Source: Flavobacteriales bacterium CG_4_9_14_3_um_filter_40_17 (GTDB taxonomy: Bacteria > Bacteroidota > Bacteroidia > Flavobacteriales > Flavobacteriaceae). From it: a DNA stretch of 64,000 nucleotides. Under the pieces are notes generated by a model, which saw only the letters and a program-made list of their open reading frames with translations, was not told the origin of the DNA and made no database searches. The position numbers and the translations under genes are program-made. How positions within the stretch are numbered: the stretch's first letter is position 1; the number at the start of each line of letters is the position of its first letter. The DNA lies in the NCBI GenBank assembly GCA_002790195.1, contig PFUR01000058.1, positions 31,284 to 95,283 on the forward strand, in the 5' to 3' direction. This document shows, piece by piece, positions 9,291 through 18,036 of the stretch.

Positions 9291-9298
9291 CAAAGATA
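9291..9298 (-). promoter_or_regulatory. -7 promoter element of the exported hydrolase
   Basis: TATCTTTG on the minus strand, 20 bases upstream of the hydrolase start, is a perfect TAnnTTTG match. No TTG sits at canonical spacing. Confidence 0.55.
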
Positions 9299-9320
9299 AG
9301 CCAATTTACTGAACATAAAA

Positions 9321-9779
9321 TCAGTTTACCACCGCGATTGCGTCTATTTCTATCTTGACATCGGGGCGGAAAAATGACGAAACGCCAACCAAAGTTGTGG
9401 CAGGAGGTTGTTCATTATCTATGAATCGTGACCGTGTTTTCTGGATGATTTCCAATTTTTTGGGCGTGAAGCCAACAACAAATATTTGCATTTTGACCAC
9501 ATCTGCAAAAGTTGCGCCAGCCGTTGCCAATGCCTTTTGGATGTTTTCGTAAACCTGTACGGTTTGCTGTTCGAAATCAGGGCTGATTTTTCCCAAACCA
9601 TCGATTGGCACTTGCCCCGACAGAAAAATGGTTTTGCCTGGATTGGCCACAACCACTTGAGAAAAACCCACGGGTTTTGTTCCTTCCTTATTTAGGTGTA
9701 GTTTTTGGGTTTGGCTCAAAACAGTCGAAACTGTGAGGTTGCAACAAAAGAAGAAGAATATCGATTTTCTGAATTTCAT
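9321..9779 (-). CDS. exported Rid-family protein lacking the catalytic arginine
   Basis: A 152-residue protein with a signal peptide (about residues 1-22, ending VLSQ) and a YjgF/YER057c/UK114 fold. The core includes the FLSGQVPID strand, the QVYENIQKALATAGA helix and the C-terminal KIEIDAIAV strand. Canonical RidA enamine/imine deaminases have an arginine in the P-A-R-T region; here it reads PPATT (Thr128), so classic deaminase activity is unlikely and a Rid4-7-type role is more probable. Export to the periplasm is unusual for the family. Confidence 0.82.
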   Translation of the reverse strand: MKFRKSIFFFFCCNLTVSTVLSQTQKLHLNKEGTKPVGFSQVVVANPGKTIFLSGQVPIDGLGKISPDFEQQTVQVYENIQKALATAGATFADVVKMQIFVVGFTPKKLEIIQKTRSRFIDNEQPPATTLVGVSSFFRPDVKIEIDAIAVVN

Positions 9780-9839
9780 GGTTTTGGTGTTTGAGGTAAT
9801 AGATAAATCAGGTTATTAAGGGGGACATCATTTAGTACT

Positions 9840-9925
9840 TTAACCACAATTTTACTAAAAAGAACAAAATATAAAAGTCTCTCTTTGTATTCATTGCGTA
9901 ATTTCTTCGTGTCCTTTGTGGTTAA
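9840..9925. repeat. short inverted-repeat element in an intergenic region
   Basis: A perfect 10-bp inverted repeat (TTAACCACAA 9840-9849; TTGTGGTTAA 9916-9925) bounds an 86-bp segment in the 229-base gap between two leftward genes. No ORF lies inside. It could be a degraded miniature mobile element or a structured leader; nothing else supports either. Confidence 0.35.
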
Positions 9926-10008
9926 TGGAAGTAAGAACTAACCAATAGATTGTTAACTTAACATCGTCCTCAAAATCGCCAATAATCAGTCATTGCATCA
10001 TCAAATCA

Positions 10009-10905
10009 TCACTCCCACAAACTCTTCGGATATACTTGACGGTCGATGAGTTGGTTGATTTGCTGTTGCACCCAAGGTTTGTCTTCCACATAAGTCACGC
10101 CAAACCATTCGCTCTCTGTCGGGATGACTTTGAAAGTGGCTTTGTGTTTCTGGATAAGCGATTCCACAAAAAGCGCGATAAAAAACTCGGCTTTGGAGTC
10201 GGGTTCAAGTTGCGATAAAAACAGTTTGAATTGCTGCTCAATGTAATCAAAAACATCGGGAGTGAATCCCCAGAAATTCATCGAAACCAAAGTATTTTCC
10301 GCAAGCGAAAGCTTTTGTTCATTTTCCTCAAAAACGATATTGCCGTCTTGACTGTATATTTTAGTCCGCTCTTTAAATCCTGCGATGTTGTTGTGAGAGT
10401 CAAATTCGCAAATACCTCTGGAAACATAGCCAAATTCGGACAGGGTTTTCCCCAAACGAAACCCAACCAAATTGAAGAAATCTGGCCGTGCTTCTCGAAT
10501 CAAGAATTCCGCCATGACTTCAAAGGTTTCTTTCCCGTAAAAATCATCCGCATTAATGACACAAAAGGGCTCATGAACAACTTCTTTCCCAGCAAGTATC
10601 GCGTGAGCTGTACCCCAAGGTTTTTTTCTATCGGGAAAATCAAAACCATATTGCGATACATTCATCGACTGATAGGCATAGTCAAATTCTATTTTCCCTT
10701 GGATTTTCGGTTCGATAAAGGCTTTAAATTCGTTTGAAAAATCTTCGCGTATCACGAAAACGACTTTGCCAAATCCAGATCTAACAGCGTCAAAAATACT
10801 GTATTCCATGATGGTTTCGCCATTCGGTCCAAAACCGTCCATTTGTTTCAATCCGCCGTATCGACTTCCCATTCCGGCAGCCATAATCAAGAGTGTAGGT
10901 TTCAT
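10009..10905 (-). CDS. sugar-phosphate nucleotidyltransferase
   Basis: A 298-residue GT-A fold nucleotidyltransferase that activates a sugar-1-phosphate with NTP. The signature MAAGMGSRYGGLKQ is at residues 8-21, with Mg-binding CVINADDFYG at about 116-125. Insertion of a Phe-rich segment and EYSIFDA in place of plain KPM resembles a Bacteroidetes-specific branch whose sugar is unknown. It is the last gene of a four-gene leftward operon, 6 bases after the cupin gene. Confidence 0.87.
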   Translation of the reverse strand: MKPTLLIMAAGMGSRYGGLKQMDGFGPNGETIMEYSIFDAVRSGFGKVVFVIREDFSNEFKAFIEPKIQGKIEFDYAYQSMNVSQYGFDFPDRKKPWGTAHAILAGKEVVHEPFCVINADDFYGKETFEVMAEFLIREARPDFFNLVGFRLGKTLSEFGYVSRGICEFDSHNNIAGFKERTKIYSQDGNIVFEENEQKLSLAENTLVSMNFWGFTPDVFDYIEQQFKLFLSQLEPDSKAEFFIALFVESLIQKHKATFKVIPTESEWFGVTYVEDKPWVQQQINQLIDRQVYPKSLWE

Positions 10906-10911
10906 TTTTTT

Positions 10912-11286
10912 TTAAATTTGGGATTCGCGGTGTACAGCATCTATCGAAAAAGCAGGTTTGCAGATGGCAACATATTTCACGGGTTGGTCAAACGGGTTGG
11001 CATATTGTACACGGGTATTTTTGGGAATATAAATCGACTCACCGGCATGCAAAACAATGGTTTCACCATTGATGATAAATTGTTTTTTACCTTCTAAAAT
11101 TATCGTATATTCATCAAAATCAGGCATTTGAAAAGGTTCGCTCCAGCCCGGAGGTGCTTCCATATAAGCGATGCTCAGGTTTGAATTGCCATCGGAGGCC
11201 AAACCGAAATGCTCGGCTATCAATTTGCCGTCATCTGTTGGGACTATGAAGGGTTTTCTTTGGATAAAAGGTTTGTTGACAGACAT
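10912..11286 (-). CDS. cupin-domain protein
   Basis: A single-domain cupin of 124 residues. The core has EAPPGWSEPFQMPDFDEYTIILEGK (metal-ligand region, with acidic residues where typical cupins carry His) and IPKNTRVQYANPFDQPVKYVAIC. It is probably a small metal- or ligand-binding enzyme of unknown reaction. Downstream of the DUF486 gene by 1 base and upstream of the nucleotidyltransferase by 6, it is clearly co-transcribed with them. Confidence 0.85.
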   Translation of the reverse strand: MSVNKPFIQRKPFIVPTDDGKLIAEHFGLASDGNSNLSIAYMEAPPGWSEPFQMPDFDEYTIILEGKKQFIINGETIVLHAGESIYIPKNTRVQYANPFDQPVKYVAICKPAFSIDAVHRESQI

Positions 11287-11287
11287 T

Positions 11288-11665
11288 TTAATTTTTTTTA
11301 AATATGAAATAAACAGCCAAAATCAAAAAAATCATACCGATGAAATGAGTCAACTTAAAGGTTTGGGTTTTGAAAAAAATCATCGAAAAAACCACAAAAA
11401 CAAGCAGGGTGATAACTTCCTGAATGATTTTCAATTGAAGTAAGGTAAACGGGCCACCGTTTTCTTTAAACCCGATGCGGTTGGCGGGTACTTGAAAAAA
11501 ATACTCAAACAAAGCAAGCCCCCAACTGATGAATATAATAGCTATCAAACCGAGGTTTTCAAACCACTTTAGTTCCTTAAATTTCAAGTGCCCATACCAT
11601 GCCAATGTCATAAAGATATTGGACAAAACAAGAAGTAATATGGTGACGAGTCCACGAATTGGCAT
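11288..11665 (-). CDS. DMT-superfamily small membrane protein (DUF486)
   Basis: A 125-residue integral membrane protein with four hydrophobic helices. Family markers are the LSNIFMTLAWYGHLKF start, FISWGLALFEYFFQVPANRIG in the middle and LKIIQEVITLLVF thereafter. The transport substrate of this family is not established. It lies 12 bases downstream of the lipoprotein gene in the same operon. Confidence 0.9.
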   Translation of the reverse strand: MPIRGLVTILLLVLSNIFMTLAWYGHLKFKELKWFENLGLIAIIFISWGLALFEYFFQVPANRIGFKENGGPFTLLQLKIIQEVITLLVFVVFSMIFFKTQTFKLTHFIGMIFLILAVYFIFKKN

Positions 11666-11677
11666 ATTTTAATCGGT

Positions 11678-12232
11678 TTACCAACTCACATTAAAATATT
11701 TGACTTTTGCATTGTCAGGAATTTGTAGTTTGTCGATTTTTGATTTGTTGTCAAATCGCAATTCGTTCGGCAATTCATCCTTGCTGATGACAATGTAAAA
11801 ATCATATCCCTGAAAGGAAACCATCACATTGTTTATCATGTTTTCGATGCTTGAGATGGTGTATTTTTTTTCAAAATCTTTAAATGTGCTTTTTGATGAA
11901 AGCCCTTTTTCGGTTTTGTAACGCTCATCTAAAATTTGAATATAACTAATCCCTTGTCCGTCATCAGCATATTTTGAAGGGGTTATTTCGAGTAATTTTT
12001 TTCCGCCCTTTTCATAAATCTGTACCACACCCGGAACATTGGTATTGCTTGCCGCAAACAAATTAACGATAGAATCATTCGGAAACAACGAACCCAACTG
12101 TTTGATTTTTGTGTATTTAGTTATTTTCCCAACTTGCCCATTGCGGATGACAAATGTTTCATCTTTTTGGCAAGCAACCAACAGCAACAAGATTGAAAAA
12201 AATGGAATAAAAATCTTTTTTAGAGCCCTCAT
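11678..12232 (-). CDS. hypothetical lipoprotein
   Basis: A 184-residue protein with a lipoprotein signal peptide; the lipobox LLLVAC puts the lipidated Cys at about residue 21. The mature part is predicted soluble, with beta-rich segments and conserved-looking YADDGQGISYIQILDERYKT. I do not recognise a family. It is the first gene of the operon leading to DUF486, cupin and nucleotidyltransferase genes, with its own promoter just upstream. Confidence 0.7.
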   Translation of the reverse strand: MRALKKIFIPFFSILLLLVACQKDETFVIRNGQVGKITKYTKIKQLGSLFPNDSIVNLFAASNTNVPGVVQIYEKGGKKLLEITPSKYADDGQGISYIQILDERYKTEKGLSSKSTFKDFEKKYTISSIENMINNVMVSFQGYDFYIVISKDELPNELRFDNKSKIDKLQIPDNAKVKYFNVSW

Positions 12233-12268
12233 AACTGTTTTTCAGTAATTGTTAAATAAATTGTTTGG

Positions 12269-12295
12269 CAAACATAGTTAAAATTTAAAACTCAA
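12269..12295 (-). promoter_or_regulatory. promoter of the lipoprotein-DUF486-cupin-nucleotidyltransferase operon
   Basis: The minus strand has TTG (12293-12295), 16 bases, then TATGTTTG (12269-12276), fitting TTG-N-TAnnTTTG with slightly short spacing. It lies in the gap after the HerA-like gene, so the operon starts here rather than by read-through. Confidence 0.55.
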
Positions 12296-12312
12296 CAGTC
12301 CGGTTTTTAGTA

Positions 12313-13851
12313 TTACTTCCGCAAGACTTTTGACAATACCCCAAAAACACCTCTGATAAAGGTTGCACTAGTCAGCAATTTGGTAATGGGGTTTGCTGCG
12401 GTCGATCGTCGCCTTGTACCACCGGTTTCATAAGGAAAGGTTGTTCTCCGGTTGTTGGTTTCTTCGCGTCTATTTTCTTCCTCTGCTATTTGCCTTGCCC
12501 GGTCTATTTTATCGTTTAAGATTTCGTAAGCGCTTTCCCTGTCGATGGTTTCGTTGTATTTAGCTACCAACTTGGATTGAGCAATCAACCGGCTGATTTC
12601 ATCCGAAGCCAACACGTCCATCCGGCTTTGAGGAGCTCTGAGCATGGTGGCGGCAAGTGGAGTCGGTATCCCCTTTTCGTTGAGCGCAGATACCAAAGCT
12701 TCCCCGATGCCCAACGAGGTGAGTACCTCGTCGGTTTTGTAAAACTCAGAAATCGGATAGTTTTCTGCGGTCAGCTTGATGGCTTTTCGGTCTTTGGCGG
12801 TAAACGCTCTGAGCGCGTGCTGAATTTTCAATCCCAATTGGCTCAAAACCGCATCCGGCACATCGGTCGGGTTTTGGGTGACAAAATATAAACCAACTCC
12901 TTTGGAGCGGATGAGTTTGACAATATTTTCGATTTGATTGAGCAACGCCCCTGAAGCTTCATTAAAAATCAAATGCGCCTCGTCCAAGAAAATCACCAAT
13001 TCCGGCCTGCCCGAATCGCCTTGCTCCGGAAAAGTATTGTAAATCTCTGCTAGCAAACTCAACATGAAGGTTGAAAACAACTGTGGGCGGTCTTGGATGT
13101 CGGTCAAACGAATGATGTTGACATACCCCCTGCCTTGGTCGTCGATGCGCAACAAATCGTTTACATCAAAAGAACGTTCCCCAAAAAACAAATCTGCTTC
13201 CTGTTGTTCAAGTGCAACAATTTCCCGTAAAATAGCACCCGTAGAGGCAGTGGATATCCGCCCGTATTCGCGTTCCAGTTCTGTCTTTCCTTCTTCGGTG
13301 GCATATTGCAATACTTTGCGAAGGTCTTTTAGATCGAGTAAAGGCAATTTGTTGTCATCACAATATTTAAAAATTATTGAAATGATTCCGGACTGTGCAT
13401 CGCTCAAACCCAGTATTTTAGAAAATAACACTGGGCCGAATTCGGAAATTGTGGCGCGCAACCGCACACCAGGTTGTTTGGACAAAGAAAGCAGTTCAAC
13501 AGGATAACTACTCGCCCGATACGGTATATTGATCGTTTTATGGCGTTCTTCAATTTTTGGATTCGATTCGGCGGCTTGTGCAATTCCGCTCAAATCACCT
13601 TTGATATCCATCATCAGGACAGGAATCCCTTTTTCAGACAATTGCTCCGACAAAATCTGTAATGTTTTCGTCTTGCCGGTTCCGGTAGCTCCGGCTATCA
13701 AACCGTGCCTGTTTAACGTTTTAAGTGGAACAGAAACCGTAGCTTCCGGATTTGTAACTCCGTCGAGCATCGCTTTTCCCAACACGATGCAATCGCCTTT
13801 AAAAAGATATCCACTTTGGATGGTTTGGATAAATTGTTCTTGTCGGTTCAT
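12313..13851 (-). CDS. HerA-like ATPase, DUF853 family (YjgR type)
   Basis: A 512-residue P-loop ATPase of the HerA/FtsK superfamily. It has an N-terminal HAS-barrel-like segment, Walker A GATGTGKT (54-61), the DIKGDLSGIAQ block, Walker B LVIFLDEAHLIF and an arginine-rich C-terminal tail. Members are cytoplasmic hexameric ATPases of unclear role; E. coli YjgR is the reference. It is transcribed as a single gene; no nuclease partner is adjacent, so there is no sign of a HerA-NurA or defence pairing. Confidence 0.9.
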   Translation of the reverse strand: MNRQEQFIQTIQSGYLFKGDCIVLGKAMLDGVTNPEATVSVPLKTLNRHGLIAGATGTGKTKTLQILSEQLSEKGIPVLMMDIKGDLSGIAQAAESNPKIEERHKTINIPYRASSYPVELLSLSKQPGVRLRATISEFGPVLFSKILGLSDAQSGIISIIFKYCDDNKLPLLDLKDLRKVLQYATEEGKTELEREYGRISTASTGAILREIVALEQQEADLFFGERSFDVNDLLRIDDQGRGYVNIIRLTDIQDRPQLFSTFMLSLLAEIYNTFPEQGDSGRPELVIFLDEAHLIFNEASGALLNQIENIVKLIRSKGVGLYFVTQNPTDVPDAVLSQLGLKIQHALRAFTAKDRKAIKLTAENYPISEFYKTDEVLTSLGIGEALVSALNEKGIPTPLAATMLRAPQSRMDVLASDEISRLIAQSKLVAKYNETIDRESAYEILNDKIDRARQIAEEENRREETNNRRTTFPYETGGTRRRSTAANPITKLLTSATFIRGVFGVLSKVLRK

Positions 13852-14005
13852 AAAAAAAATTTGCTAAATTTATGTATTATTTTGTGTATATAAAATAAAC
13901 CTAAAAATTAAACATATGAAATGAGCCATAACAATTTTGGATACCAACCGAAATGTTGATTAGCGAATTACATCTGACCTTTTAAAAAGAAATAAATATC
14001 AACAG

Positions 14006-14461
14006 ATGAAATATACATTAATTTTTCTAATTTCGTTTTTATTAAGCTTGATAGTAATCAATTCCATTGCGCATCAATCGGCTACTGTCAATTTTATAAA
14101 ATCACAGGAACCCAATCGTCAAAACACGCCATATTCAGAGGTGGTCCGAGTCGATAATTTGTTGTTTTTGTCGGGTCAAATCGGACGTAATCAAAACAAA
14201 GGCGAATGGGTGGTGGGCGGAATTCAGGTACAAACGCGCCAAACCATAGAAAATATCAAGGCTGTTTTGGAACAAAATCAATCCGGCTTAAGCCATGTCG
14301 TTAAATGCACCGTTATACTTTCTGATATTCAAGATTTTGAAGCGTTTAACGAAATTTACAAACAATATTTCCCTAACAAACCCGCAAGGACTACCTTTGT
14401 TGCATCCGCGCTCGTTGCCGGAGCACTCATCGAAATAGAGGTTGTCGCTGTGCAACCTTAG
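14006..14461 (+). CDS. exported RidA-like protein with catalytic arginine
   Basis: A 151-residue YjgF/RidA-fold protein with an N-terminal hydrophobic signal segment (residues 4-19). Unlike the paralogue at 9321-9779 it keeps the deaminase arginine (PARTTF, Arg128) and the Glu of LIEIEVVAV (Glu143), so it could hydrolyse enamines/imines. The location is probably periplasmic or membrane-tethered. It lies 45 bases upstream of the protoporphyrinogen oxidase gene on the same strand; co-transcription is possible. Confidence 0.82.
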   Translation: MKYTLIFLISFLLSLIVINSIAHQSATVNFIKSQEPNRQNTPYSEVVRVDNLLFLSGQIGRNQNKGEWVVGGIQVQTRQTIENIKAVLEQNQSGLSHVVKCTVILSDIQDFEAFNEIYKQYFPNKPARTTFVASALVAGALIEIEVVAVQP

Positions 14462-14506
14462 CATATTTTTCGATGTATAATTAAAAATTTATTGTGTCTT
14501 TTTACC

Positions 14507-15898
14507 ATGAACAAAAAAATAACCATCTTAGGTGCAGGCATTTCGGGATTGACCACCGCCTATTTACTTCAAAAAAAAGGCTTTGATGTGACTGTCATCG
14601 AAAAAAACAACCAACCGGGCGGTGCCATGGAATCGGTACACGAGCAAGGCTTTTTGTTTGACCGCGGGCCCAACAGCCTGCTCGAAACCGTTCCGCTCAT
14701 CGGGCAATTGGTCACTGAACTCGGACTGGAATCGGAGATGATTTATGCCAATGAAGAAGGCAACAAACGATATATATTGCGGAACAATCAATTGCATGCA
14801 TTGCCGACTTCACTCAAAGGATTTTTGCAAACCAAGCTCTTTTCGGTCGCTGCCAAATTCAGATTGCTCAAAGAACCATTTGTAGGCAGGTCAAATGACG
14901 GATACTACCAAAGCATCGCCGATTTTGTCAAACGCAGATTGGGGCAAGAGTTTTTGGACTACGCCATCAATCCCTTTGTAGCAGGTGTCTATGCAGGTAG
15001 GCCAGAAAAACTAAGTGTCGCTTCAGCCTTTCCCAAACTGTATGCCTTAGAAGAAAAATACGGTGGCCTGATGATTGGTGCATTCAAGAGTGCCAAAGAA
15101 CGAAAAAAAAGAGCTGAAGTATCCAAACAAAGTGCCAAGATGTTGTCTTTCAGAAATGGAATGCAAACCTTGCCATTGGCATTGGCAAAGTATCTAGGTA
15201 ATCATGTGTTGACTGATAGTGAAATCATCTCGGTAGAGAAATCGTCAGATGATAAATTTATTGTGACTTATATGACGGATGGAAAAAAATATACTCTTGT
15301 ATCGGATGCGGTACTTTCGACCATCCCACCTTATGGCATCAACAAACTACTGTCAAAATTTGATGCAAGCATCGATGCAGTTTTCAGTAAAATCGAATAT
15401 CCGCCAGTCTTGGTTTGTTATTTGGTTTATCCAAAGGAAGTGATTGGGCAGCCCCTCGACGGTTTTGGTTTTTTGATACCCGAAAAAGAAAAAAAATCTT
15501 TCCTCGGTGCAGTTTGGAGTTCGGTTATTTTCACCAATCGATCGGATACCCAACACGCGGCTTTCACGCTTTTTGTCGGAGGCATGCGCAATCCGGAAAT
15601 CATCAAGGAAGACCGAGAGAAACTCTTTGCCCGTGTTCAGGAAGAATTTGAAAGTATTATGAAAATAAGTGGAAAACCGGTTTTCAAAACAACTCGGTTT
15701 TGGGCAAAAGCCATCCCACAATACAATCTTGGTTATGTCGAAACCGAAAAATACTTTGATACGTTTGAAGCCAACAATCCCGGAATTTTCCTTAGCGGCA
15801 ACTACCGTGGCGGTGTATCGGTAGGTGATTGCATCAAAAATGCCGAACCAACAGCGGAAAAAATTGAAAAGTATTTTGATGATTTGATGATGCAATGA
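14507..15898 (+). CDS. hemG: protoporphyrinogen oxidase (oxygen-dependent HemY/HemG type)
   Basis: A FAD-dependent enzyme of 463 residues from ATG 14507 that oxidises protoporphyrinogen IX (or coproporphyrinogen III) in haem synthesis. The dinucleotide motif GAGISG is at residues 9-14, followed by EKNNQPGGAMES and the FDRGPNSLLE loop. FVAGVYAG in the middle and the C-terminal LSGNYRGGVSVGDCIKNA FAD site are diagnostic of the PPO/CPO family. The in-frame TTG at 14492 was rejected because the family N-terminus begins at MNKKI. No other haem gene is adjacent. Confidence 0.93.
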   Translation: MNKKITILGAGISGLTTAYLLQKKGFDVTVIEKNNQPGGAMESVHEQGFLFDRGPNSLLETVPLIGQLVTELGLESEMIYANEEGNKRYILRNNQLHALPTSLKGFLQTKLFSVAAKFRLLKEPFVGRSNDGYYQSIADFVKRRLGQEFLDYAINPFVAGVYAGRPEKLSVASAFPKLYALEEKYGGLMIGAFKSAKERKKRAEVSKQSAKMLSFRNGMQTLPLALAKYLGNHVLTDSEIISVEKSSDDKFIVTYMTDGKKYTLVSDAVLSTIPPYGINKLLSKFDASIDAVFSKIEYPPVLVCYLVYPKEVIGQPLDGFGFLIPEKEKKSFLGAVWSSVIFTNRSDTQHAAFTLFVGGMRNPEIIKEDREKLFARVQEEFESIMKISGKPVFKTTRFWAKAIPQYNLGYVETEKYFDTFEANNPGIFLSGNYRGGVSVGDCIKNAEPTAEKIEKYFDDLMMQ

Positions 15899-15934
15899 TT
15901 TGCTCCGATAGCTATCTGAATAGATATTTTTAAA

Positions 15935-16504
15935 ATGATTAAGATGAATAATACCCATTCCATCGCTACTTTTGCAGGAGGTTGTTTTTGGTGTACGGAG
16001 GCCGTTTTAAAACGGGTAACAGGCGTGCTTTCGGTAGTGCCGGGATACACGGGCGGGCACATCAAAAACCCTTGTTATCGAGAAGTTTGCAGTGGCCGAA
16101 CCGGACATGCGGAAGCCGTACAAATAACTTTCGATCCATCTTTGGTTGTCTTTGAATACTTGTTGCAAATCTTTTTTGCCACCCACGACCCAACTGCTCT
16201 CAACCGGCAGGGACACGATATCGGGACACAATATCGCTCAGGGGTATTTTATCACGACGAAACACAAAGAAACACAACTTTGGAATATATTCGTCAACTC
16301 GAAGAAAACCATGTGTTTAGCCTGCCTATCGTGACTGAAATAACACCTTTTGAGGTTTTTTATCAAGCAGAAAAAGAGCATTTCAACTATTTTGATTTAA
16401 ACACCGAACAGCCTTATTGCCAATATGTGATCGTGCCTAAAATTGAAAAATTGAATCGGTTGGTGGGAGAAAAACGGAAAAGAGGAGAAGAATCAAATTC
16501 ATGA
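15935..16504 (+). CDS. msrA: peptide-methionine (S)-S-oxide reductase
   Basis: A 189-residue repair enzyme that reduces methionine-S-sulfoxide in proteins. The active site is GGCFWCTE with catalytic Cys17 and a nearby Cys20 that may serve as resolving cysteine. Downstream are GYTGGH, the GHAEAVQITFDP strand, DPTALNRQGHDIGTQYRS and the YFDLN.EQPYC segment. There is no signal peptide, so it is cytoplasmic. A second in-frame ATG at 15944 is also possible. It lies 36 bases after hemG on the same strand. Confidence 0.94.
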   Translation: MIKMNNTHSIATFAGGCFWCTEAVLKRVTGVLSVVPGYTGGHIKNPCYREVCSGRTGHAEAVQITFDPSLVVFEYLLQIFFATHDPTALNRQGHDIGTQYRSGVFYHDETQRNTTLEYIRQLEENHVFSLPIVTEITPFEVFYQAEKEHFNYFDLNTEQPYCQYVIVPKIEKLNRLVGEKRKRGEESNS

Positions 16505-16588
16505 ATAGACTTTTGAAAAGATTTAAAATGAAACTCAGTTTTTTTTATTTAAAATATTTCACAACAAAATAAAATACATTTCACCGAT

Positions 16589-17143
16589 TTATTCTTTTAC
16601 TTTCAGCGGATTTTGCTTTACAAAAGCCTCCCACCCGGTATATTTTGCGCCCACATTTTCGTTACCTGAATTGTAAAAATGACAAACCGCAGCAGCCAAA
16701 CCATCGGTGGAATCCAAATTTTTAGGAAGAGAAGTTAAGGCCAATAAACTTTGCAACATTTTGGCAACTTGCTCTTTGCTCGCGTTTCCATTACCGGTGA
16801 TTGCCATTTTTATTTTTTTTGGTGAATATTCTGTGATGGGGATTTGCCTTGATAGCCCGGCTGCCATGGCGACCCCTTGGGCACGACCCAACTTGAGCAT
16901 CGACTGCACGTTTTTTCCAAAAAAAGGAGCTTCTATGGCTATTTCATCCGGGTGATATTGATCGATTAAAGCAATAGTCCGCTCAAAAATTATTTTGAGT
17001 TTCAGGTAATGATCATCGTATTTTTTGAGCTGTAACTCGTTCAACTGTAAAAACTTCATTGTCTTTCCGGTCACGGAAATCAATCCGAATCCCATGATGG
17101 TTGTTCCCGGGTCTATGCCTAAAATGATGCGTTCGCTTTTCAA
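16589..17143 (-). CDS. ruvC: Holliday junction endodeoxyribonuclease RuvC
   Basis: A 184-residue RNase-H-fold resolvase that cuts Holliday junctions with RuvAB. The acidic active site is visible: Asp11 in GIDPGTT, Glu71 in [10 protein letters not shown], and Asp144/Asp147 in [13 protein letters not shown]. The [11 protein letters not shown] helix is typical. The gene starts 3 bases after the stop of nadE, so it is translated from the nadE transcript. Confidence 0.95.
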   Translation of the reverse strand: MKSERIILGIDPGTTIMGFGLISVTGKTMKFLQLNELQLKKYDDHYLKLKIIFERTIALIDQYHPDEIAIEAPFFGKNVQSMLKLGRAQGVAMAAGLSRQIPITEYSPKKIKMAITGNGNASKEQVAKMLQSLLALTSLPKNLDSTDGLAAAVCHFYNSGNENVGAKYTGWEAFVKQNPLKVKE

Positions 17144-17146
17144 AAT

Positions 17147-17935
17147 TTATTTGTATTCAGATGGAATTACACAAACCGGTATCGGATTCATTTTGTGCCG
17201 GTTGGCACGGTTGTACTGTTGATAAATCTTAAAAACTTCTTGTTTCCTACCCGAAAATTCTTCCTTCGTTCGGCCATTTTCATCCTGCGCCATTGCCCAT
17301 TCGAGCTCGTCATAACTTGCCCCGATTTGGTCTTCATCGCTTCGGTCATCGGCAAAAAGCCCGTCGGAGGGCTTGGCTTTCAGAATGGATTCGGGCACGT
17401 TGAGATATTTGCCCAAGGCATAGACTTCAGATTTGAGCAAATCTGCAATCGGGCTCACATCCACCCCTCCATCGCCATATTTGGTGTAGAATCCGATACC
17501 GAAGTCTTCCACTTTATTGCCCGTTCCGACTACCAAACAGCGGTTCATCCCCGCCAATTGATAAAGCGTCATCATCCGCAAGCGTGAACGGGTGTTAGCC
17601 AAGGTATGTTCGTGCAAAGGGTCGTATTCTGAGTGCGAAAAAAGCCCTTTGAATGCTTCAAAAACCGGGGTCAATTCCGCCTTAAAATCACTCACATTCG
17701 GATATCTTTCTTTCAGTTGGTTGATGTGTTCCCTTGCTCTGCTCACGTGGCTTTCCGGTTGGTGAATGGGCATTTCCACACAAATTGTAGGTAGGCCTGT
17801 TGCCACACAAAGCGAAGAGGTAACTGCCGAATCTATACCGCCGGAAATGCCAATAACAAAACCTTCCACACCCGATTTTTTCACATAATCGATTAACCAA
17901 TTTTTTATGTATTCTGTAATCTTTTGGGCATTCAT
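17147..17935 (-). CDS. nadE: NAD(+) synthase
   Basis: A 262-residue ATP-PPi-loop enzyme that amidates nicotinate adenine dinucleotide to NAD+. It has the P-loop SGGIDSA at residues 31-37, TRSRLRMMTLYQLAG, GTGNKVEDFGIGFYTKYGDGGVD and the KPSDGL..DRSDEDQ.GASYDELE block. There is no glutaminase domain, so it uses ammonia. The longer frame to 18004 is rejected because a TAnnTTTG box lies within it. It forms an operon with ruvC and is divergent from gldB. Confidence 0.95.
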   Translation of the reverse strand: MNAQKITEYIKNWLIDYVKKSGVEGFVIGISGGIDSAVTSSLCVATGLPTICVEMPIHQPESHVSRAREHINQLKERYPNVSDFKAELTPVFEAFKGLFSHSEYDPLHEHTLANTRSRLRMMTLYQLAGMNRCLVVGTGNKVEDFGIGFYTKYGDGGVDVSPIADLLKSEVYALGKYLNVPESILKAKPSDGLFADDRSDEDQIGASYDELEWAMAQDENGRTKEEFSGRKQEVFKIYQQYNRANRHKMNPIPVCVIPSEYK

Positions 17936-17970
17936 GAAAACTTCCGATTTGAGTGGATTATATTTGCATC

Positions 17971-17978
17971 CAAAGATA
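17971..17978 (-). promoter_or_regulatory. -7 promoter element of nadE-ruvC
   Basis: TATCTTTG on the minus strand, 35 bases upstream of the chosen nadE start, is a perfect TAnnTTTG box. It supports the MNAQ start over the upstream ATG at 18004. No TTG is found at standard distance. Confidence 0.55.
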
Positions 17979-18036
17979 CGGATTTGTAAAATGAACTTCG
18001 GCATTTGGAGTTAACAGTATATTCAATTTTATCAAA

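Noticed and set aside
12313..13851. HerA-NurA or HerA-Sir2 type defence system
   Set aside because: The ATPase is of the DUF853/YjgR branch and has no nuclease or Sir2 partner gene beside it.
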